DNA of 64,000 nt from JAXDAY01 sp034679345 (GTDB taxonomy: Bacteria > Eisenbacteria > RBG-16-71-46 > CAIMUX01 > VGJL01): contig JAXDAY010000030.1 of NCBI GenBank assembly GCA_034679345.1, forward strand, positions 62,001 to 126,000, given 5' to 3'. A program made the translations under genes and the position numbers. Under the pieces are notes generated by a model. The model did not search any database, was not told where the DNA came from, and was given only the letters and a program-made list of their open reading frames with translations. This document shows positions 33,177 through 40,539 of the stretch, piece by piece (position 1 is the first letter of the stretch; each line of letters opens with the position of its first letter).

Positions 33177-35909
33177 TCAGCGAACGACGGCGAGGACGCC
33201 GGGCCCGTTACCGCGAAATCCGCTAACGAGCTTCTCCGTGCCGGCGCCGTCGACGCGCATCGGGGCGCGGATCTCATCGTCGATGGCGGCCGGATCGCGA
33301 CCGTCCATGAGGGCGAGGCCGGCGGCGTAGGCGCGGTTCATGCGAGTCGCCCGCCGCATCAAAGACCTGCCGTAGATCTGGATCCCCTGCCGCGCGATCG
33401 TCGATGAGTCGGGGGGCTGCGCGAGACCTTCCCGCAGCGCTTGCTCGAAACCCTCGATGATCCTCGGGATGTTCCCCGCGGCCGTTCCGGCCGAGGCGTA
33501 CCAGAGCACCGTCCCGTCCGAAGCGCGCTCGACGCTCGATCCAATGCTGTAGGCGAGCCCCTCGCGCTCCCGGAGCTGGAACTGGATCCGCGACGAGACG
33601 ATCGCATTCCAGACCTCGAGAGCGGGGAGGGAAGCCGCATCGGCGTTCCCGATCGCCCGGACCTCCAGAACGGTCGCCTGGCGGCCGCCAACCGAATCGG
33701 CAAGGACGAGAAGCGAGTCGCCTGAGGGAATGCCGCTCGAAGCCGGCACGACGCCGGAGCGAAGCGCGGCGCGCAGGTGGGGAAGGGGGGCGAAGGGGCT
33801 CTTCGGCTGAGGAGGAGATCCCGAGGGAAGGGCGCCGATCGAGCGCGCGGCGAGCTCGTGGACCATCGCGGGAGGTAGAGAAGTGGCCGCGACGAGGAGA
33901 AGACGCCTGCCAGTGAAGTACTCGGCTGCGAAGTCCCGCAGCGAGCCCGGCGTGATCGCCTCGAGACTCTGAGGCGTGCCGAAGACGGAGCGGCCCTCCG
34001 GCCGATCCCCATAGAGCGTGCTCCTGAGCAGCTCCCGCGCCCGGGCCCGAGTCCCGGCGGCCGCCTGCTTCGCCTGGGCCAGCATCGCCCCGCGTTGTTC
34101 CTCGAAATCGGCGTCCGTCCATGCGGGCGGCCCGAGGATCTCCCCGAGGATCGAGAACGCCTCATCAGCATGCTCGTCCAGGGTCTGGAGCCGCACGTAG
34201 CTGTGGCCCGAGGTGGAGTAGAAATCGTCGTAGGGAATGTTCGGGTCGTCGGCGGTCTTCAACTCAGCGCCGATCGCCCGCAGGCGGCGGGTCAGCTCGG
34301 CCGGATCCGACCGCGACGTGCGACTCCCCATGAGCCTGTGGAGAAGCTCAGCGGCTCCATCCTGGCCCTGGGGCTCGGTTTGTGAGCGTCCCTTCACGAA
34401 GAGATGCAAGGCGAGGACAGGGCTCTCCGGGCTCGAGAGCACAAGGAGTTCCGCGCCGTTGGGAAGCTCGGAGCGGTCGACGGCGGCAGGTTGCGTCGGG
34501 GTCGCGTCCGGCTGCGTCGTGACCGGCTTCGGCAACGCGACCGTGACGCATGGCGGCAGCGCGGAAGGCCAATCCGGCAGAATCGCCGCCATGGAGGCGA
34601 GGGATAGCGCCTCGAGCCGTTCCGGACGGCTCGCGACGGCCGCGAGGCCTTCCGAGGCGATCCGACTTCCCGCGATGACGCCGTAGTAGTGAGGCCGTTC
34701 CCTCAGGAAGAACTCCTCGGTTCGCTCCGAGACTCTCCATGCCTCGAAATCGGCTGGATCCGGGAGCGCGCGGGAGGATGCGAGGATCTCGGGCACTTCC
34801 CGTGCGCACTCGCGCCAGTCGATCGTCGCCTCCGCTTCGATCCGATAGCGGAAGAGGGATCCACTCGGCCACCCCTCGAGCCGTCCTCCTGCGGACTGAA
34901 TCATGCCCGGGAAACGGCCGCGGACGGCGGCGTTCACGGGCGCTGCCTCCTCGCCGGCGAGGAGATCGACGAGGGCCTCGTAGGCGAGAAATCCAGGTGT
35001 GCTCGGATCGGGACCAGGCCAGCTCCACTCGAAAACGCCGTTCGCGCCCTCGTGATGGGAGACGAGGGGCGTGGAGTCGCACGCGGGCTCGGCGATAGCG
35101 AAAGGCGGGGGAGTCGCTCCGGGGGGCTCCTGGCCATAGATCTCGCGGATCGTCTTCTCCATCGCGATGGAGTCGAAGTCTCCCACGACGAGGAGCGTCA
35201 TGTTCCGCGCCACATAGAACTTCCTGTAGAAGTCCAGGATCGCCTCTCTAGGCATCGATCGAATCGACTGCTGGCTCCCCAGAACCGGAAGCCCCGGCCC
35301 GCTGGGGCCGAAGACGGAGAGGTTGAGCAGCCGCTCGAGGGCGTAGCCGCCTGTGTCGGTGTCGCGCGCCATCTCCTCCAGGATGATTCCGCGCTCCTTC
35401 TCGACCTTCTCGGCGGGGAGCGTCGAATGGAAGAGCATGTCCCGTTGGATCTCCATGCCGTCGCGGACTTTCTCCGCCGGGGTCACCATCATGAAGACGA
35501 CATGCGTGTCGCGGGTCGTCGCGTTGTTGTAGCCGCCGATCGCGTCGACCGCGTCGTAGAGCTGCTCCTGGGTGCGGGATTCGGTCCCATTGAAGAGCAG
35601 GTGCTCCAGAAAGTGGCTCGCGCCGCTCGTGGCGAACTCTTCGCGGGCCGACCCGGAGTGGATGATCATGGAGGTTCCGATGAGCGGCGCAGCGTGGGAT
35701 TCGAGTAGCAGATAGCCCATTCCGTTGTCGAGGTATCCCCAGACGGGGGGCGATTCGGCCCGGCAGGGGAGGCTTGCCGGGAAGAGGAAGATCAGGGCAG
35801 GGAACGGGCTCAGGAGCGTTCGAACGAATGTCGCATAAGATACATTATGTAACCATGCCCATCTGCCGAATCCTCGAAATCGTGCGGATCGCACGCCTCC
35901 GCTATGCAT
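33177..35909 (-). CDS. M16 (insulinase/pitrilysin) family zinc peptidase, two-domain
   Basis: This ~910-residue protein has two M16 modules. The first has the inverted zinc motif HFLEH (H99, E102, H103) with the third ligand Glu near 178-179 (GIILEEMARD), so it is active-type. The second (~470-905; LPNGAELLVLSSPESP) lacks HxxEH, as usual for the structural half. The N-terminus has a long basic stretch, then a hydrophobic segment (~31-48) like a signal peptide, so it is probably periplasmic. The ATG at 35909 follows GAGGAGGGGGAG; 25 more codons are open upstream to another ATG at 35984. An AT-rich palindrome lies within the predicted N-terminal codons. Confidence 0.88.
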   Translation of the reverse strand: MHSGGVRSARFRGFGRWAWLHNVSYATFVRTLLSPFPALIFLFPASLPCRAESPPVWGYLDNGMGYLLLESHAAPLIGTSMIIHSGSAREEFATSGASHFLEHLLFNGTESRTQEQLYDAVDAIGGYNNATTRDTHVVFMMVTPAEKVRDGMEIQRDMLFHSTLPAEKVEKERGIILEEMARDTDTGGYALERLLNLSVFGPSGPGLPVLGSQQSIRSMPREAILDFYRKFYVARNMTLLVVGDFDSIAMEKTIREIYGQEPPGATPPPFAIAEPACDSTPLVSHHEGANGVFEWSWPGPDPSTPGFLAYEALVDLLAGEEAAPVNAAVRGRFPGMIQSAGGRLEGWPSGSLFRYRIEAEATIDWRECAREVPEILASSRALPDPADFEAWRVSERTEEFFLRERPHYYGVIAGSRIASEGLAAVASRPERLEALSLASMAAILPDWPSALPPCVTVALPKPVTTQPDATPTQPAAVDRSELPNGAELLVLSSPESPVLALHLFVKGRSQTEPQGQDGAAELLHRLMGSRTSRSDPAELTRRLRAIGAELKTADDPNIPYDDFYSTSGHSYVRLQTLDEHADEAFSILGEILGPPAWTDADFEEQRGAMLAQAKQAAAGTRARARELLRSTLYGDRPEGRSVFGTPQSLEAITPGSLRDFAAEYFTGRRLLLVAATSLPPAMVHELAARSIGALPSGSPPQPKSPFAPLPHLRAALRSGVVPASSGIPSGDSLLVLADSVGGRQATVLEVRAIGNADAASLPALEVWNAIVSSRIQFQLREREGLAYSIGSSVERASDGTVLWYASAGTAAGNIPRIIEGFEQALREGLAQPPDSSTIARQGIQIYGRSLMRRATRMNRAYAAGLALMDGRDPAAIDDEIRAPMRVDGAGTEKLVSGFRGNGPGVLAVVR
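35836..35851. promoter_or_regulatory. AT-rich palindrome and possible promoter
   Basis: TACATTATGTA (35841-35851) is a perfect 5-1-5 palindrome, preceded by TAAGAT, in a local AT-rich island. On the + strand TAAGAT or TACATT could act as a -10 for the orphan region at 35.85-36.3 kb. It overlaps the 5' codons of the M16 gene, so it could also be an operator. Confidence 0.35.
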
Positions 35910-36311
35910 TCTCCCCCTCCTCGAGCGGCCCGCCTCCTCCCCACCTCTGGCGAGAAAACCGGCAGCCGCTGCATCCCATGACATCAGAACTCGTTGCGGT
36001 CCCGGGCAGCATCCGCGCCAAACCGCCCGACCTGGTACGGAACCTGCGATTCAACTCCGCGGAGGCGAGAGAGTGGACGGTCATGCGTGCATCAGGGCTC
36101 GCCTTCATTCGTCAGAGACGCTTCTGCGGTGCGCGTGAGCAGTCCCCTTGGATCGCGGACCACGAAAGTTTGAATGGCTCCGGCTCGACTCCAATCGGCA
36201 CGGCATCCGCGGATGAAGCTCTGAACCTTCGGCCGGCCGCGAGGCCGGCACAATCCAGGGCCCCCGGCTACGTGCCCTTGGGGCCCCGGATCACTTTTTT
36301 CCGCTTTCCGC
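35910..36311. other. 402-base intergenic region without a convincing gene
   Basis: No frame here has a ribosome binding site and plausible codon use. A + strand frame crosses the region but has low-complexity Pro/Arg content and runs into the Trx/TPR gene on the other strand. The region ends with a terminator-like hairpin reading on the + strand and begins near an AT-rich palindrome, so an untranslated RNA is possible. Confidence 0.4.
36255..36300 (+). terminator. Terminator-like hairpin with six T, no + strand gene upstream
   Basis: CCAGGGCCCC (36255-36264) pairs with GGGGCCCCGG (36280-36289) with one mismatch. ATCAC and then TTTTTT (36295-36300) follow. The T-run lies on the + strand, so it fits a + transcript better than the minus-strand Trx/TPR gene, which ends 11 bases further on. 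Confidence 0.5.
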
Positions 36312-37166
36312 TCAACCCAGCTCGCCGAGCCTGGCCCGGGCCCGGTCCGCGATCCACCCCTCGGACCGCATGCCGAGGAGCTTCTCGAACTCCTTGCGCG
36401 CGCCTCTGCGGTCGCCGAGAGCGAACTTCGCCTCTCCCAGGTAATAGACCGACAGGCTTCGGCGTGACGGATCCTCAGTATCCTTCGTCAACGCCTCGAG
36501 CTCCGAGCGCGCCTCCTTGAGCCGGCCCGCCTGGAGAAGCGCTCGAGCGCGCTCGAGGCGGATCTCCTGCGCTTCCACAGATCGATCCTCGGTCCTCGAG
36601 AGCAAGGTGTCGAGATGAAGGATCGCCTCCTCGCAGCGACCACTCGCCATCAGCACCCGGGCCAGATCCTTGCGCGGGGCGGGGAGTTCCGGGTGATCCC
36701 TCAACCTCTGCCGCAGGATGAATTCCTCTCCCGAACGATCCAGGATCCGCTCGAGCAGCACGCGGAATCGCTCAGGAGGCAGATACCCCCGGGCGCTCTC
36801 GACGAGCTTGCCCGAGCGATCGATGAACACGACCGTGGGAAACGCGCGAGCGCGGTAGGCTCGTGCCAGCTCCGGATGCCGCTCCGCGTCAACCTTGACG
36901 CAAGCGAGCCGCTGGCTCAGCGCGATCACCGCGGTATCGGCGAAGGTCTCCTTCTCGAGGCGCCGGCACCAGCCGCACCAAGTCGTGTAGAAGCTGATCA
37001 TGAGGACCCGCTCCTCGATCGCCGATCGCTCCTGAGCCGCTTCGAAACTCGAGGCCCAATCGATACCCGGCCGGCCTTCCGCCCCGGCCTCCCCGCAGAG
37101 GACGGCCAGGAGCGTGAGACACAGAGACACGCGCCGCCCGAGCGATCCTCGCCGGCTCTCCGCCAA
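36312..37166 (-). CDS. Thioredoxin-fold protein with C-terminal TPR repeats
   Basis: The 284-residue protein has a signal peptide (RRGSLGRR followed by a hydrophobic core, ending near residue 29). A thioredoxin-like domain (~35-150) carries the active site WCGWC and the cis-Pro segment AFPTVVFIDRSG. A helical TPR-like region follows (~160-284). It is probably a periplasmic thiol oxidoreductase with a protein-binding tail, similar in design to DsbD-gamma/Thioredoxin_7 proteins. The apparent start is TTG 37166, directly after the trxA TAA stop; a GTG 12 codons later would remove part of the basic n-region. It is the last gene of the lptE operon. Confidence 0.8.
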   Translation of the reverse strand: MAESRRGSLGRRVSLCLTLLAVLCGEAGAEGRPGIDWASSFEAAQERSAIEERVLMISFYTTWCGWCRRLEKETFADTAVIALSQRLACVKVDAERHPELARAYRARAFPTVVFIDRSGKLVESARGYLPPERFRVLLERILDRSGEEFILRQRLRDHPELPAPRKDLARVLMASGRCEEAILHLDTLLSRTEDRSVEAQEIRLERARALLQAGRLKEARSELEALTKDTEDPSRRSLSVYYLGEAKFALGDRRGARKEFEKLLGMRSEGWIADRARARLGELG

Positions 37167-37502
37167 TTAGCGGCTTCTCCCGAGCGCTTGCTCGATCGCC
37201 CGCTGCAAGGACTCCTTGGACGCGGCCCCCCCGGTCTGCCCCACGACCTTCCCCCCCTTGAATAAGATCAAAGTCGGGATCCGCTGGATCCGGTGTCGCT
37301 GGCTCAGCGCCGGATTCGCGTCGACATCGACCCGAACGAACTTCACCGCTCCCTTGAGCTCGGCGGCGATCGTCTCCAGAAACGGGTGAATCGTGCGGCA
37401 TGGAGCGCACCACTCGGCCCAGAAGTCGACCACGACCGGCGTGGGGCTATTGATGACCTCCGCGGCGAAGCTCTTGTCGGTCACGTCGATCAGATACCCC
37501 AT
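37167..37502 (-). CDS. trxA: Thioredoxin
   Basis: This is a classic 111-residue cytoplasmic thioredoxin. The redox motif WCAPC sits near residue 31 in VVDFWAEWCAPC. The conserved VRVDVDANPALSQRHRIQRIPTLILFKGGKVV includes the cis-Pro; it is quoted here only by its parts IQRIPTLILF and KGGKVV. There is no signal peptide. It starts 12 bases after the holA stop and is followed directly by a second, exported thioredoxin-fold gene. Confidence 0.95.
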   Translation of the reverse strand: MGYLIDVTDKSFAAEVINSPTPVVVDFWAEWCAPCRTIHPFLETIAAELKGAVKFVRVDVDANPALSQRHRIQRIPTLILFKGGKVVGQTGGAASKESLQRAIEQALGRSR

Positions 37503-37514
37503 CCCAAACCTCCC

Positions 37515-38516
37515 TCACCGGGTCGGCGGCCGGGATCGGCCCGCCTCATCCGAGGAGCACAGACGAACGATCTCCATCTCGAGGGCCGCATCCTGCAGCG
37601 CCGAGGGGATCGCGCCGGACTTCACGCCTCGCTCCAGCCGATAGCACAAATCGAGGAGGCGGGCGGAGTCTCCTCCCCCGCTCCCCCGCCGGTTCCAGCG
37701 CGGGTCGAGCTGACGCGAGGCGAGGATCCAGCTCACCGCCGGGACGGTCGTCGCGCTGCGCACCGCGTCCCACATCCGCAGCGCCCGCGGCAAGTCCCTC
37801 GCCCGGAGCGCCGCCTCGAGATCGTTCAGCGTGCCGACGGTCCCGCTCCGCAGCCAGTCGGCCAGATCCGATTCGGCGACCCGCGTTCCCCGGCCCAGCC
37901 TCAGGGCGAGCCGATCGACCTCGTGCTGGAGATCGAGAAGATTGGGGCCTACGGCGTCGACGAGGCGGCGCGCAGCCTCCTCGCTCAGATCGAGCCCATG
38001 TCGCTCCCGCGCCGCCCGGCGGACGATCTCCACGGCGGCTGCGGCCGAGGGATGCTCGAGTCGGACGATCGCGTCGACCCGTTCAAGGGTGCCACGGATG
38101 AACTCTCCGCCGCGCTCCATCTCCCAGAGTGACTTCTCCGTCACGAGGATCATATGGACTCCCGGGCTCGGCGTCTCGAGGCAGCTCCAGAAATCCTGCC
38201 GATCCGCCTGCGAGGCCCGTCCGTAGCGCTCGAGATCCGTGACGATCACCAGCCGCGACTCGCAGAAAAGCCCGACAAGTCGCATGCCTGAGGCGACCTC
38301 CGAGAGAGGCGTCTCGCGGGCGGAGAAGACCTCTCGCCCGAATCGCTCCCCCTCCCCGCCTCCAAGAACCTTTTCCCGGAGCCGGCGCACGATCTCATCG
38401 CGCAGCAAGACCTCGGGACCCACGAGGAAGAGCGAGGATGGAGCCGCGAGCCGGGAGAGCGAGGTGAAGAAAGCCTCCGCCTCGTACCGGCGCCCGTCCC
38501 AGCCCCCTCTCACCAT
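37515..38516 (-). CDS. holA: DNA polymerase III subunit delta
   Basis: HolA is the clamp-loader delta subunit that opens the sliding clamp. The 333-residue protein has the expected order: FLVGPEVLLRDEIVRRLRE at the N-terminus, RLVIVTDLERYG, a central lid region, the EVDRLALRLG segment (~205-215) and a helical C-terminal collar (~220-325). No Walker A is present, as usual for delta. It overlaps the end of lptE by seven bases, and the lptE-holA order is widespread. Confidence 0.88.
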   Translation of the reverse strand: MVRGGWDGRRYEAEAFFTSLSRLAAPSSLFLVGPEVLLRDEIVRRLREKVLGGGEGERFGREVFSARETPLSEVASGMRLVGLFCESRLVIVTDLERYGRASQADRQDFWSCLETPSPGVHMILVTEKSLWEMERGGEFIRGTLERVDAIVRLEHPSAAAAVEIVRRAARERHGLDLSEEAARRLVDAVGPNLLDLQHEVDRLALRLGRGTRVAESDLADWLRSGTVGTLNDLEAALRARDLPRALRMWDAVRSATTVPAVSWILASRQLDPRWNRRGSGGGDSARLLDLCYRLERGVKSGAIPSALQDAALEMEIVRLCSSDEAGRSRPPTR

Positions 38517-39046
38517 TGCTCCATCGTCCTGGCGAGGACATCTTCGGCCAGATCCTTCAACGCCTTGGATCGCGCCGCAGACTCATCGCCGAGCGCGCTG
38601 GGATCGGCGGATGTGACCGAGTAGACCGCCGAGACGGTCATCGCGTCGTCCTTCCAGAGCTCCCGGTTTTTCACCGCGTCCCGCAGAGTCGCCGCGAAGC
38701 GGATGACCACGATATAGTCGACCGGCTGCTGATCGGCGGTATAGTTGTAGACCTTGCTCTCGTATCCGCTGATCGTCCCCTCGAGGATGCAGTCGGCGCG
38801 CCCCTCCCCCACGACCTTCAATCGGTTGTCCTGCAGGAAACGCTGCGTCACGATCTGGGTCGCCTCGTTCGCCACATCGTACTCGAGCGACTCGTTGCCG
38901 AAGATGGGCACGGCGATTGTCTTGATGTGGGACGGGAGGGAGCTCCCGCTGAACGAATAGAGGCCGCATCCTCCGCCGATGAGGCCCAAGAGGATCATGG
39001 CCGCCGCCAGGCGTGGCGCCGCATGGAGCGAGATTCGCCGGAGCAT
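38510..39046 (-). CDS. lptE: LPS assembly lipoprotein LptE
   Basis: LptE is the outer-membrane lipoprotein that plugs and helps assemble LptD for LPS export. The 178-residue protein has a lipoprotein signal with lipobox IGGGC (Cys about 27). The mature part starts YSFSGSSLPSHIKTIAVPIF, the family opening, followed by EYDVANEATQIVTQRFLQD and LEGTISGYESKVYNY. ATG 39046 has no Shine-Dalgarno and stands only six bases after a TATACT -10, so the mRNA is probably leaderless. It heads the operon lptE-holA-trxA-Trx/TPR. Confidence 0.9.
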   Translation of the reverse strand: MLRRISLHAAPRLAAAMILLGLIGGGCGLYSFSGSSLPSHIKTIAVPIFGNESLEYDVANEATQIVTQRFLQDNRLKVVGEGRADCILEGTISGYESKVYNYTADQQPVDYIVVIRFAATLRDAVKNRELWKDDAMTVSAVYSVTSADPSALGDESAARSKALKDLAEDVLARTMEQW

Positions 39047-39052
39047 GGGCGC

Positions 39053-39081
39053 AGTATAGATGCGCCCGGCTCCGGCGACAA
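39053..39081 (-). promoter_or_regulatory. lptE promoter, predicted leaderless
   Basis: Reading the minus strand: -35 TTGTCG (39081-39076), 17-base spacer, -10 TATACT (39058-39053), then GCGCCC and the ATG of lptE. Seven bases past the -10 is the A of the start codon, the textbook geometry of a leaderless message. Confidence 0.75.
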
Positions 39082-39108
39082 CGCCCGGCGGAGACCGCGG
39101 AGACGGAC

Positions 39109-40539
39109 TCAGGGCGCCGGCGTTCCGACGACCTCCCCGCGACGCGCGTAGAGCTTCATTCGATACCGGAGCTTGTCTCGAGTGGTCTGGAGCAGCTCGG
39201 CCGCGCGAGTCTGATTGCCGCCGCTCGCCTCCACGGCGCGCTCGATGAGCCCGCGCTCGATCTGCTCGATCCAATCCTCGAATGGGATTCCCGAAGCTTC
39301 CATCCGCCCCTCCACCAGCACGGAGCGGAGCGACTCGAGAATCCCGGTCTCCAGGGGGCGCGATCCCGCCTCGACGCCGAGCTTCAGGTGGTGGACGTCG
39401 ATCTCCTCGCCGTCTTCCAGGAGGATCGTCCGCTCGAAGAGGTTGCGAAGCTCGCGGATGTTCCCCGGCCACGCGTAGTCCTGCAGGAGAGCCATCGCCG
39501 ATGGGGTGACCCTACGGAAGCGCTTGCGGAAGGTCTGGTTGAACTGGCGCATATAGTGCTCGGCCAGCAGGGGGATGTCCTCGTGGCGCTCGCGCAGCGC
39601 GGGCATCCGGATCGGCACGACCATGAGCCGGTAGTAGAGATCTTCGCGGAAGCGTCCTTCGGCGACCATTTTCGAGAGATCCTGGTTGGTCGCCGATATG
39701 ATCCGCACCTGGACGTTGAGGTCCCGGGTCCCGCCGACCCGGCGGAACGACATGCTCTCGAGCACCTTCAAGAGCTTCACCTGCAAGTTCGTGCTCATCT
39801 CCCCGATCTCATCCAGGAAGAGAGAGCCTCGATCGGCGAGCTCCAGGAGGCCCTGCTTGCGGGCGCGCGCATCGGTGAAGGCGCCCTTCTCGTGTCCGAA
39901 GAGCTCCGTTTCCAGGAGCTCCCTCGGGATCGCCGCGCAGTTGATCTCGAGAAAGGGTCCCTCCGCGAGAGGCCCCATATCATGGATGTAGTGGGCGATC
40001 ACCTGCTTGCCCGTCCCGCTCTCCCCCTGGATCAGAACGCTCGTCGTGTCGCTGGCGGCGACCTTCTCCGCGATCTCGTAGACGGCTCGCACAGCCTTCG
40101 AGGTCCCGCGCACGAAGTCCTGCGCGTAGCGCTCCTTCTCGCGGCGGCGCCGGTGGGTCAACTCCCGCACGACGCGCGCCGACTCCAGGGCCTTCGACGC
40201 GAGGACCCGGATCTCCTCGAGCTCGAAGGGCTTCGTGATGAAGTCGTATGCCCCCGCCTTCATGGCCGCCACCGCGGTCTGGATCTCGCCGTAGGCGGTC
40301 ATGATGATGACCGGACGGTCCGGCTCCCGCTGACGCAGCTCATCCAGGAGTGTGAGTCCCAGGCCGTCCGGAAGGCGGATGTCGAGGAGGACCAAATCGG
40401 CCTCCTCCTGGTTGAGCTTCTCCCATGCCTCGGCGATCGACCCTGCGGCGAGCACGGTGTAGCCGTCCTCCGCGAAGGATCGCGTCAGGAAGTGCCGGAG
40501 CGATTCCTGGTCTTCGACGATCAGGATCGTGGCTGCCAT
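39109..40539 (-). CDS. NtrC-family sigma54-dependent response regulator
   Basis: The 476-residue protein has a receiver domain (~1-120, phospho-acceptor Asp53 in LLDIRLPDG), a sigma54-activator AAA+ domain (~140-380) and a Fis-type HTH (~430-470; NQTRAAELLQTTRDKLRYRMK, cited by its start NQTRAAELL). Walker A is GESGTGKQ. The sigma54-contacting loop reads GAFTDA (219-224) rather than GAFTGA, a variant found in many NtrC-like proteins. Walker B is GSLFLDEIG. ATG 40539 overlaps the kinase gene by 19 bases. Relatives include PrsR of PEP-CTERM systems; targets may include the envelope genes nearby. Confidence 0.9.
   Translation of the reverse strand: MAATILIVEDQESLRHFLTRSFAEDGYTVLAAGSIAEAWEKLNQEEADLVLLDIRLPDGLGLTLLDELRQREPDRPVIIMTAYGEIQTAVAAMKAGAYDFITKPFELEEIRVLASKALESARVVRELTHRRRREKERYAQDFVRGTSKAVRAVYEIAEKVAASDTTSVLIQGESGTGKQVIAHYIHDMGPLAEGPFLEINCAAIPRELLETELFGHEKGAFTDARARKQGLLELADRGSLFLDEIGEMSTNLQVKLLKVLESMSFRRVGGTRDLNVQVRIISATNQDLSKMVAEGRFREDLYYRLMVVPIRMPALRERHEDIPLLAEHYMRQFNQTFRKRFRRVTPSAMALLQDYAWPGNIRELRNLFERTILLEDGEEIDVHHLKLGVEAGSRPLETGILESLRSVLVEGRMEASGIPFEDWIEQIERGLIERAVEASGGNQTRAAELLQTTRDKLRYRMKLYARRGEVVGTPAP

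Noticed and set aside
35774..36520. + strand open frame of 248 codons in the M16-Trx/TPR gap
   Set aside because: It overlaps both neighbours on the opposite strand, lacks a Shine-Dalgarno, and its content is low-complexity Pro/Arg/Ser.
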